From Planctomycetota bacterium (GTDB taxonomy: Bacteria > Planctomycetota > Planctomycetia > Gemmatales > Gemmataceae), in assembly GCA_016200155.1 (NCBI GenBank), contig JACQFG010000284.1:1-6388 (forward strand): a stretch of DNA of 6,388 bases. The letters run 5' to 3'. Position numbers and translations under genes: made by a program. Of this stretch, positions 1 through 4,998 are shown one piece after another; the stretch's first letter is position 1; every line of letters starts with the position of its first letter. The notes below the pieces were generated by a model. That model ran no database searches. It saw only the letters and a program-made list of their open reading frames with translations, and was not told the origin of the DNA.

Positions 1-203
1 AACCCACGACCGCCAGCAAACGCGACGAACAATACCGTTGCCACAACAATGCCGAGAACGAGCAGCGTCAGCCCCCACGTATCGAGCCACGATCGGCGTT
101 CCAGGTCGTCGCCGCAGTCCGGACAGGTCGGCGCGCTCGGCTCGCACATCCCTTGCCAGCCGCACATCGGGCATTCGTAGGATCGCTGTCGCCACCACGC
201 CAT
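1..203 (-). CDS. Zinc-ribbon membrane protein, C-terminus cut by the window edge
   Basis: The ATG at 203-201 opens a frame without stops to the window edge, giving 67 visible residues. Residues 11-14 (CPMC) and 27-30 (CPDC) form a C-x2-C ... C-x2-C pair with a 12-residue gap, a treble-clef or rubredoxin-like zinc ribbon; C20 is an extra cysteine between them. Residues about 43-63 are hydrophobic (LTLLVLGIVVATVLFVAFA) and form one predicted transmembrane helix, so the zinc ribbon would sit at the cytoplasmic N-terminus of a membrane protein. The start is supported by GAAGGG seven bases upstream, which comes from a decamer repeat. It lies 38 bp downstream of the kinase stop on the same strand, so co-transcription with the kinase is likely. 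Function is unknown; a short membrane-bound accessory protein is my inference. This gene is easily missed because it runs off the window. Confidence 0.7.
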   Translation of the reverse strand, partial: MAWWRQRSYECPMCGWQGMCEPSAPTCPDCGDDLERRSWLDTWGLTLLVLGIVVATVLFVAFAGGRG

Positions 204-210
204 GCGGTTT

Positions 211-240
211 CCCTTCGTGTTCCTTCGTGGCCCTTCGTGG
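211..240. repeat. Three tandem 10-bp repeats (CCTTCGTG core)
   Basis: Three head-to-tail decamers, cccttcgtgt, tccttcgtgg and cccttcgtgg, fill nearly the whole gap between the kinase stop (242) and the zinc-ribbon start (203). On the minus strand they read CCACGAAGGG, CCACGAAGGA and ACACGAAGGG. The copy nearest the zinc-ribbon gene supplies its GAAGGG Shine-Dalgarno-like sequence. Similar ACGAAGG decamer runs are, to my recollection, common between genes in planctomycetes and verrucomicrobia. Confidence 0.75.
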
Positions 241-241
241 A

Positions 242-1897
242 TCACTCCCGCAACGAGTGCAGCCGCTGGCGATAGTACTTCAGCCCCGGCACGAAGAAGC
301 CGACCGCCGAGATCGCGCCGAAGAGCAGCGGACTCCACGGCGGACCGACGAGCGCCATCGGCACCGCGCCGGCAAAACACAATGCCGCCGCGATGTAGAA
401 CCAGCCCGACAGCGTCCCCGCCTTGAACAGGAACACCATCCCCGCGGCAATCGACAGCACCGGCGTCAACGTCAGCACCGGGAGCTTCAGCACCATCTCG
501 ATGAGGAAGATGCCGATCGATGCCGTCACGCCGGCGCCCCAGGCGTGGGCGATTTGCCGTTCGACGAATGTCACCGGCCCGCCGCGCCGTCGCAGTTTCA
601 TGAAGATCAACCCCCAGCCAACCAGGCCGACGCTCCAGAACGCCAGGTAGGGCCAATAGTCGTCGATGCCGGAAAGGTGCATCACACTCGTCGCGGCACA
701 GAAGAGGAAAATCTTCAGGCTGTGCCACATCCACAACAGGCCCCAGTTCTCCAGCACCGGCGCATGATGCGTCTCGCGCAGCAGACGGCTGAAGAAATAC
801 ACCAGGCTGCTCGATCGCGCCGACACCGGCTCGCCCTGGAGAAAGGCCTCGAGGTCGTCCGCCAGTTTCGCGGCGCTGGCGTAACGATGTTCCGGACGCT
901 TCTCCAAACACTTTCGGCAAATGAACTCCAGATCGACGTCGATCTGCGGATTGAGCGCCCGCGGCCGAACGGGCTCCTCGGAACGAACGAGCAACAGCGT
1001 CTCAACGGCAGAGGCCGCGAGGAACGGCGGCCGGCCGGTGAGCAGCTCGTAGAGGATCGCGCCGAGCGAATAGACATCGCACGCCGGCGTCGGGTTCCTC
1101 GCCCCTTCCGCTTGCTCGGGGGCCATGTAGCTGGGCGTGCCGACGATGGCGCCGGTGTGCGTCATCGTTTCGCCCCCCTCGACTCGCTTGGCCAGGCCGA
1201 AGTCGGTGACGAGCGGCTCGTCGTTCTCGTCGATGAGAATGTTCGACGGCTTGAGATCGCGATGCAGGATGCCCTTCTCGTGAGCGTGCTGGACGGCCCG
1301 CGCGATGGCGATCATGTAGCGAGCCGCATCGCGCGGGTGCAACGGCTTGTCGGCCATGGCAGCGGCGAGCGTTCGGCCGACGACGTGCTTCATGCAGAAG
1401 TACGCCTGCCCGTCGAACTCGCCGACCTGGTAGACCGGCACGATGTTCGGATGCGTCAACCCGCCCGCCGCCTGGGCCTCGCTGCGAAAGCGCCCCAGGT
1501 CGGCCGGCGTCGCGTGAATGCCGCGCAGGATCGTCTTGAGCGCGACGTGCCGCTGCAGCTTCTTGTCCCACGCCTTGTAGACGACCCCCATGCCGCCGCG
1601 GCCGATCTCTTCCAAAAGCTCGTAATCGCCGAAAGTGGCAGGAAGTTGCGCGAAGCCCTGGGCTGAGGGACTCCGAACCCCAGGGTTCTCGGCAACGGTC
1701 GGCGTGCTCTTGACGAAATCGATCATCTGCCCGACGGCAAGAAGCTGCTTGATCTCATCGACGAGATCCGGATGCTCGCGGCCCACCGCGTCGAAGTCGA
1801 TGCGCTGCCCGGCCGCCTGCTGTTTCGACAGGGCGTCGAGCACGATCGCAAGGCGGTCGTCGCGGGCGGTGGCAGCGGGTGAGGCGGCGATGGTCAT
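242..1897 (-). CDS. PknB-like Ser/Thr protein kinase with multi-pass C-terminal membrane domain
   Basis: This 551-residue protein phosphorylates Ser/Thr using ATP. Residues 1-90 are a helical leader with REHPDLVDEI at 40-49, as seen in many planctomycete kinases. The kinase domain spans about 92-355 with all key elements: glycine loop GRGGMG at 99-104, ATP-binding K121 in VALK, catalytic HRDLKPSN at 212-219 (D214), DFG at 232-234, GTPSYMAPE at 253-261 and DVYSLG at 274-279. It should therefore be active. From about 392 to 540 there are roughly five to six hydrophobic segments and no WD40, TPR or PASTA sensor, so the kinase is anchored by a polytopic membrane domain with its catalytic part in the cytoplasm. 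I chose ATG 1897 (MTIAAS) over the GTG at 1990 because the upstream extension is Cys/His-rich, atypical and overlaps an inverted repeat. No clear Shine-Dalgarno is present. It is followed by the zinc-ribbon gene. The signal it senses and its substrates are unknown. Confidence 0.92.
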   Translation of the reverse strand: MTIAASPAATARDDRLAIVLDALSKQQAAGQRIDFDAVGREHPDLVDEIKQLLAVGQMIDFVKSTPTVAENPGVRSPSAQGFAQLPATFGDYELLEEIGRGGMGVVYKAWDKKLQRHVALKTILRGIHATPADLGRFRSEAQAAGGLTHPNIVPVYQVGEFDGQAYFCMKHVVGRTLAAAMADKPLHPRDAARYMIAIARAVQHAHEKGILHRDLKPSNILIDENDEPLVTDFGLAKRVEGGETMTHTGAIVGTPSYMAPEQAEGARNPTPACDVYSLGAILYELLTGRPPFLAASAVETLLLVRSEEPVRPRALNPQIDVDLEFICRKCLEKRPEHRYASAAKLADDLEAFLQGEPVSARSSSLVYFFSRLLRETHHAPVLENWGLLWMWHSLKIFLFCAATSVMHLSGIDDYWPYLAFWSVGLVGWGLIFMKLRRRGGPVTFVERQIAHAWGAGVTASIGIFLIEMVLKLPVLTLTPVLSIAAGMVFLFKAGTLSGWFYIAAALCFAGAVPMALVGPPWSPLLFGAISAVGFFVPGLKYYRQRLHSLRE

Positions 1898-1920
1898 GGG
1901 GTTAGTGTAGCCGAGGTCTG

Positions 1921-2000
1921 TGCAATGTCTGTGCAAGTGGTCCACCCCTCCCTGGCATTTTTGCACACAAACACGCACACACCCTTGCACAGATATTGCA
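1921..2000. promoter_or_regulatory. TTGCAC-rich inverted repeat upstream of the kinase
   Basis: The left arm tgcaatgtctgtgcaa (1921-1936) and right arm ttgcacagatattgca (1985-2000) are reverse complements at 15 of 16 positions, separated by 48 bp. The hexamer TTGCAC occurs four times, two on each strand (minus at 1920-1925 and 1931-1936; plus at 1961-1966 and 1985-1990). The left arm lies 24 bp before the kinase ATG, and the element sits in the divergent region between the kinase and the ribbon-helix-helix gene. The long loop and absence of a T-run argue against a terminator. A multi-site operator or the remnant of a small mobile repeat are both possible. Its regulatory role is inference. Confidence 0.45.
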
Positions 2001-2090
2001 ACGCCAATGACGACAAGGGATTACATCAATACCTCTATTTCACGCCTCGTCGCCGGTCTATGATGATCATGATTTTTCGAGGATAATCGC

Positions 2091-2141
2091 GTGGCACGAC
2101 TGAAAAACAACGGCAAGATAGAGCTCGGCTTGAGCAAATAA
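2091..2141 (+). CDS. Possible 16-codon small ORF or gene remnant
   Basis: A GTG at 2091 is preceded by GAGG (2080s) with about eight bases of spacing and opens a frame encoding MARLKNNGKIELGLSK, ending at TAA 2139-2141. The Shine-Dalgarno-like sequence and the lysine-rich start resemble a genuine translation start. I recall small planctomycete proteins starting with MARLKNNG, so it may be the truncated 5' end of such a gene, a leader peptide, or chance. It lies 23 bp upstream of the ribbon-helix-helix gene and overlaps the -35 element of that gene's predicted promoter. Confidence 0.25.
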   Translation: MARLKNNGKIELGLSK

Positions 2142-2157
2142 TTTTTGTCGGTACACT
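2130..2157 (+). promoter_or_regulatory. Predicted sigma-70-type promoter for the RHH/MazF-like unit
   Basis: TTGAGC (2130-2135) and TACACT (2152-2157) match -35 and -10 hexamers with 16-bp spacing, in an AT-rich stretch. The expected transcription start, about seven bases past the -10, falls at 2164-2165, at or next to the ATG of the downstream gene. If correct, the mRNA would be leaderless or nearly so. Confidence 0.4.
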
Positions 2158-2164
2158 AAAGGGC

Positions 2165-2767
2165 ATGAAGAAAACCTTGTCGAAGCGAGGTCGTCCGCCA
2201 AAGGAAGATGGCAATCTAAGGGCGGACTATTTGGATATTCGGCTCTTGTCGTCCGAGAAACAGACTTTTCGGGATGCTGCCGATCTTGCTGGACTTGATC
2301 TCTCGGCATGGGTTCGTGGGCGCCTCAGAATGTTGGCAAGAAAGGAACTGGAAGCAGCCAGCCAGCCAGTTGCATTTCTTGTCCATGCAACCGAAAAGCC
2401 TGTTCGCCTGATCGACGCCAAGTTCATTGCGCCATCATCCATCCGCCTCAAGTTCACTGACAAGACCTTTACCTTGGCGATAAGAAAACTTGAGATGCCA
2501 GTGGATCGCATCAAATGGAAGACCGCAGCCGCATCGCCGACAGGCGAGAAAATGATGGTCAAGGGAGTCAAGGGTGACGACATACCGATTGACGCACCGA
2601 CACTTCGCTACTTGGTTGACGCAGAGTATGCTGCAAGAATAGACGCCTCCCTCGATGCGCTTCAACTGTCGAGAAAAGAATTGGCGGAAATGGCGCGCGA
2701 CAATCCGCCGCCAGATAGTTGGTACGATGAACCAGCCCAAGATTTGGCTCGCGAATCATGGAAGTAG
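2165..2767 (+). CDS. Ribbon-helix-helix protein with DUF2442-like domain, candidate antitoxin
   Basis: A 200-residue protein with no membrane segments. The N-terminus carries KRGRPPK at 7-13, containing the AT-hook core RGRP. Residues about 22-65 (YLDIRLLSSEKQTFRDAADLAG...LSAWVRGRLR) fit a ribbon-helix-helix fold of the CopG/MobC-like kind: a short beta strand, then two helices. Residues about 78-155, with alternating hydrophobic strands (SIRLKFTDKTFTL) and DDIPIDAPTLRYLVD, resemble the DUF2442 family, itself often found in toxin-antitoxin pairs. The tail has PPPDSWYDE at 181-189. The ATG at 2165 follows a predicted promoter so closely that the message may be leaderless. The stop lies 3 bp before the MazF-like gene, implying one operon in antitoxin-then-toxin order. 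It probably binds its own promoter and neutralises its partner. RHH is fairly secure, DUF2442 likeness moderate, and the antitoxin role inferred from context. Confidence 0.75.
   Translation: MKKTLSKRGRPPKEDGNLRADYLDIRLLSSEKQTFRDAADLAGLDLSAWVRGRLRMLARKELEAASQPVAFLVHATEKPVRLIDAKFIAPSSIRLKFTDKTFTLAIRKLEMPVDRIKWKTAAASPTGEKMMVKGVKGDDIPIDAPTLRYLVDAEYAARIDASLDALQLSRKELAEMARDNPPPDSWYDEPAQDLARESWK
2760..2764 (+). promoter_or_regulatory. Ribosome binding site of the MazF-like gene inside the upstream gene
   Basis: GGAAG ends six bases before ATG 2771 and is formed by the last sense codons (TGG AAG) of the ribbon-helix-helix gene. Translation of the second gene is therefore likely to depend on translation of the first, as is usual for antitoxin-toxin pairs. 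Confidence 0.45.
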
Positions 2768-2770
2768 CCA

Positions 2771-3136
2771 ATGCTGCCGGACAGAGAAATTGCCAAGTTG
2801 TGTCGCGGCAGGATTGTCTACGCTTCGTTTCATGATTCATCTGGAAGCGGCGTCGCTGGCCCTCACAACGCCGTTATCCTCGATTCCGATGAAGAAGTCA
2901 GAGAGCATGACAGTTATTTTGTTGCCGTCATTTCATCGAACGAAGAAATCGACAAAGAATACAATATACCCGTTCCCGGATACACGGGCTTGCGTGGATT
3001 CGTGAAGTGCAAATGGATAGAGGAGGCGCATCTCCGCGCGATCGAATCTGTAAAAGGAAAAATCCTTGGACTTGAAATGAACAAGATCGCCGCAATGGTC
3101 CGAATGGCCAAATCGAAAAAACCAACGCAATCCTAA
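2771..3136 (+). CDS. MazF/PemK-like protein, candidate toxin
   Basis: This 121-residue soluble protein has the overall layout of the MazF/PemK endoribonuclease fold. A GRIVYASFHD strand at 13-22 is followed by a glycine-rich loop and HNAVILDSDEEV at 32-43, where the family usually has RPAVVLT. Next come a YFVAVIS strand at 49-55, PVPG...TGLRGFVKCKWIEEAHLRAIES at 68-93 and KGKILGLEMNKIAAMV at 95-110. MazF-type toxins cut single-stranded RNA, mostly mRNA. The usual Arg-Pro before the second strand is replaced by His-Asn, so ribonuclease activity is not certain. The gene follows the ribbon-helix-helix gene by 3 bp. It ends convergently with the duplicated regulator fragment, and no strong terminator is visible between them. 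Codon use is AT-richer than in the flanking genes, consistent with acquisition. The fold assignment is moderately sure; the toxin role is inference. Confidence 0.7.
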   Translation: MLPDREIAKLCRGRIVYASFHDSSGSGVAGPHNAVILDSDEEVREHDSYFVAVISSNEEIDKEYNIPVPGYTGLRGFVKCKWIEEAHLRAIESVKGKILGLEMNKIAAMVRMAKSKKPTQS

Positions 3137-3188
3137 GACCGTGCCGAATGCTAGAAGCAGCTTCTGGGTTTCGCTCATTGCAATTCGC

Positions 3189-3332
3189 TCACATGCCGGT
3201 CGCCTGATCCAGCAACGCGCGCACCTGCTCCACCAGCGCCAAGCAATGCTCCAGCGCCGGCTGCCCGTGCTTCGTCGCTAACTGACGGATCGCCTCGGCC
3301 AACCGCAGGCTGCACTCCGCGGCGGCGGCGTC
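3189..3332 (-). pseudogene. Orphan 3' fragment of the REC-GAF regulator gene
   Basis: In the frame homologous to the regulator, this stretch encodes 47 residues (DAAAAECSLRL ... LLDQATGM, then TGA at 3191-3189). They correspond to regulator residues 360-405, with V362A, L376Q and V391A, after which the ends differ (GM against GAG). No internal stop or frameshift is present, so the copy is recent or still under selection. It has no start codon or promoter of its own and is in a different frame from hicB immediately upstream. It is best read as a displaced or duplicated gene end rather than a gene. Confidence 0.8.
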
Positions 3333-3333
3333 C
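3196..3333. repeat. Direct repeat copy A of the regulator 3' end (138 bp)
   Basis: This segment matches 3761-3898 at 132 of 138 positions without gaps (offset 565 bp). The six mismatches are at 3228, 3238, 3281, 3283, 3324 and 3325. Similarity stops abruptly on both sides: at 3334, one base before the hicB stop codon, and at 3195, where the two gene ends diverge. Confidence 0.92.
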
Positions 3334-3334
3334 C

Positions 3335-3544
3335 TCAAGCAACCTCCACATACTCACACTTCGACGACGGCTCTGGGATCGGCAGGCCGTCTTCGCGCAT
3401 TCCCTCCAGGTGCAAAGGCACGGCCTCCGCAATGAGCTTTCGCACCTCCGCCTCCGATTTGCCTACGGCGACGCAGCCAGGCAAATCCGGAACATAGGCG
3501 CCGTAACTGGTCGGCCCCTTCTCAATGACAATCGCGTAACGCAT
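3335..3544 (-). CDS. hicB: HicB-family antitoxin (short form)
   Basis: A 69-residue protein (MRYAIVIEKG ... CEYVEVA) with the HicB partial RNase-H-like fold: a YAIVIEKG strand at 3-10, YGAYVPDLPGCVAVGKS at 14-30, the helix SEAEVRKLIAEAVPLHLEGMRE at 30-51, and the DGLPIPEPSS tail at 52-61. The VPDLPG...G.S.EE-type signature and LHLE..R..G.PIPEP ending are diagnostic. It lacks the C-terminal helix-turn-helix or RHH DNA-binding domain of longer HicB proteins, so it should neutralise HicA by direct binding but may not repress transcription itself. ATG 3544-3542 shares one base with the hicA stop (TAATG), which implies translational coupling. In-frame sequence upstream of this ATG lies within hicA and does not look like HicB. 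Its stop codon ends one base short of repeat copy A. Confidence 0.9.
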   Translation of the reverse strand: MRYAIVIEKGPTSYGAYVPDLPGCVAVGKSEAEVRKLIAEAVPLHLEGMREDGLPIPEPSSKCEYVEVA

Positions 3545-3738
3545 TAATCTTCCTCTGGCAATTGGGCTTGCCGCCAAATGCTCTTGAGAGTCTTGATCGG
3601 AACATCTACACCTGGTTTGCCCGCAACCGTAACTCGGCCTGTCTTTATGGCATGTTTGAATTGGCGATGGCCGCCCTTCGACGGGATGCGATACCATCCA
3701 TCCGCTTCGAGGCGTCGGATCACTTCACGGACCTTCAT
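3544..3738 (-). CDS. hicA: HicA-family mRNA interferase toxin
   Basis: A 64-residue protein of typical HicA length with the dsRNA-binding-like fold: MKVREVIRRLEADGWYRIPSKGGHRQFKH at 1-29, GRVTVAGKPG at 34-43 and TLKSIWRQAQL at 50-60. H24 in the GGHRQFKH motif is the catalytic histidine position of the family. HicA toxins cut mRNA and block translation until HicB binds them. ATG 3738 begins 12 bp after the TAA of the REC-GAF regulator, on the same strand, and hicB overlaps its end by one base. The toxin-first order is normal for hicAB. It may be read from the regulator's transcript, because no convincing promoter of its own is seen. The module is bracketed by the two copies of the regulator's 3' end. 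Confidence 0.92.
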   Translation of the reverse strand: MKVREVIRRLEADGWYRIPSKGGHRQFKHAIKTGRVTVAGKPGVDVPIKTLKSIWRQAQLPEED

Positions 3739-3750
3739 GATTATACCCGG

Positions 3751-4974
3751 TTAGCCAGCCCCGGTCGCCTGATCCAGCAACGCGCGCACCTGTTCCACCA
3801 GCACCAAGCAATGCTCCAGCGCCGGCTGCCCGTGCTTCGTCGCTAGCAGACGGATCGCCTCGGCCAACCGCAGGCTGCACTCCGCGGCAACGGCGTCCTC
3901 GGCGGTGTCTTTCAGGCCCGCACGCAATTGCTCCAGCACCAGCTCCGGCGGCTTCTCCGGGGTTGCGGCGCCGTGCAGCGATTCGGCCATCTGTTCGCTG
4001 GCTTTCAAGGCGGCGCCGATCGCGTCGAACAGCAGTTGATGCGTCTGGCGTTGCCCGAGTGCTTGCCGCATCAGGTCGGTGCCGAGACTGGCGGCCGAGC
4101 GGGCGGCGTGCTGATCGTCGGCGTTGAACCCGGCCGGCTTGTCGAACAACTCGATCACGACCTGCGTGCCCGCTGCAACGCTCATCGGCACCGCCAAAAC
4201 GTTGCGATGCGACTTCTCGAACGGCTGCAGCTCGACTTGCCCGGCCGGCAGCGCTTGCAGGTCGTTCATCAGGCTCGGCTGACCCAGGCTCGCGGCACTC
4301 CCGGCAATCGATCGCGCGAACGGGGCCGTCTCGACCGCCACCGCCTTGCCCTCGGCATCGTACACCCGGCAGATCTCCGCCGGCTGACGGGCTGCGTCGT
4401 AATGGCGCACCAGCAGCAGACCGTCCTTCGCATGGGTGACCTGCATCAGAAACCGCACGAAGCTGCGAATCGCGTCGGGCAACGGCACCGGCTCGTTCAG
4501 CGTCGCCGCCGATTGCACCAGCGGCACGATCTGCTCGACCGCGCTGCGAAACGCGACCAGCGTCTGGTGCAGAATCCGAACGCGCTTGGCGGGGCGGATG
4601 ACGTCGAGCTGCTTCTTGACCGACTTCGTCAGCGATTCGCGATTGAAGTCGTGGTTCTTGTCGAGATAGTCGCGCACCCCCATGCGCATGGCGTCGAGCG
4701 GCGTCGCCATATTCGCGAACCCGGTGATCATGATCGCGACGATATCGGGATGAAACGCAGCCAGGTCCTGCAAAAGCTGCAAGCCGTCGTCGCCTGAGCC
4801 GAGGTTCCAGTCGAGGATGGCGAGATCGATCGAATGCTGGTTCGCGATCTTGAGCGCGGACTCGGCATCGGAGGCGATCACGATCTCGCAATCGAGATTG
4901 GCCTGCGCGAGCCATTCGCGCACCGTCTGGCGAACGGTGGCCTCGTCATCGACGATCAGGATGGTGTCTTGCAT
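3751..4974 (-). CDS. Response regulator with receiver and GAF domains
   Basis: A 407-residue cytoplasmic signalling protein. The receiver domain (about 1-125) has the acidic pair D9-D10 in ILIVDDE, the phospho-acceptor D55 in LAILDWNL, T84 in IMITGF and K106 in YLDKNHDF, so it should accept phosphate from a histidine kinase. Residues about 135-305 look like a GAF sensor domain (LLLVRHYDAARQPAEICRVY; RNVLAVPM...VVIELFDKPAGF). The remaining 100 residues are mostly helical with no recognised DNA-binding or enzymatic output, so it may act through protein contacts. MQDTILIVDDE at 4974 is the natural receiver start; the longer frame from 5016 runs into an inverted repeat. No Shine-Dalgarno is evident. 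No partner histidine kinase is visible. The last 46 codons before the terminal Ala-Gly (residues 360-405) are duplicated beyond hicB, which suggests this gene end was rebuilt when hicAB arrived. Confidence 0.9.
   Translation of the reverse strand: MQDTILIVDDEATVRQTVREWLAQANLDCEIVIASDAESALKIANQHSIDLAILDWNLGSGDDGLQLLQDLAAFHPDIVAIMITGFANMATPLDAMRMGVRDYLDKNHDFNRESLTKSVKKQLDVIRPAKRVRILHQTLVAFRSAVEQIVPLVQSAATLNEPVPLPDAIRSFVRFLMQVTHAKDGLLLVRHYDAARQPAEICRVYDAEGKAVAVETAPFARSIAGSAASLGQPSLMNDLQALPAGQVELQPFEKSHRNVLAVPMSVAAGTQVVIELFDKPAGFNADDQHAARSAASLGTDLMRQALGQRQTHQLLFDAIGAALKASEQMAESLHGAATPEKPPELVLEQLRAGLKDTAEDAVAAECSLRLAEAIRLLATKHGQPALEHCLVLVEQVRALLDQATGAG
3761..3898. repeat. Direct repeat copy B, inside the regulator 3' end (138 bp)
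   Basis: Counterpart of 3196-3333, 132 of 138 identical and in the same orientation. It encodes regulator residues 360-405. Together the copies enclose 427 bp of unique sequence (3334-3760) containing hicA, hicB and the last codons of the regulator, so the repeating unit is 565 bp. Confidence 0.92.
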
Positions 4975-4998
4975 AAATGGTTGACTCGCAATTGACCA

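Noticed and set aside
38..1666. Long plus-strand open frame opposite the kinase
   Set aside because: It is antisense to a kinase with all catalytic motifs, its translation is Arg/Pro-rich with no recognisable domain, and such frames are expected in GC-rich codons.
1898..1990. N-terminal extension of the kinase to the GTG at 1990
   Set aside because: The extension is Cys/His-rich, unlike kinase leaders, and covers the TTGCAC inverted repeat.
2060..2073. ATGATCAT palindrome as an operator for the RHH protein
   Set aside because: An 8-bp palindrome with overlapping ATGAT units is easily due to chance; no second site with fitting spacing was seen.
3153..3165. AGAAGC-A-GCTTCT palindrome between the MazF-like gene and the regulator fragment, as a terminator
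   Set aside because: Only six base pairs with a one-base centre and no T-run, so it is too weak to call.
3170..3191. Direct repeat ttcgctca (3170-3177 and 3184-3191) at the junction of copy A as a target-site duplication
   Set aside because: The two 8-mers are only six bases apart on one side of the copy and do not bracket the insert.
3740..3745. Perfect TATAAT on the minus strand before hicA
   Set aside because: It ends one base before the hicA ATG, so a start seven bases later would lie inside the gene, and no -35 hexamer stands 16-18 bp upstream. Probably coincidental.
3928..4797. Plus-strand frame opposite the regulator
   Set aside because: Antisense shadow without domain resemblance.
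3725..4915. Minus-strand 396-codon frame overlapping the regulator in another phase
   Set aside because: Arg/Ala/Gly-rich shadow of the REC-GAF frame; the latter has the conserved receiver residues.
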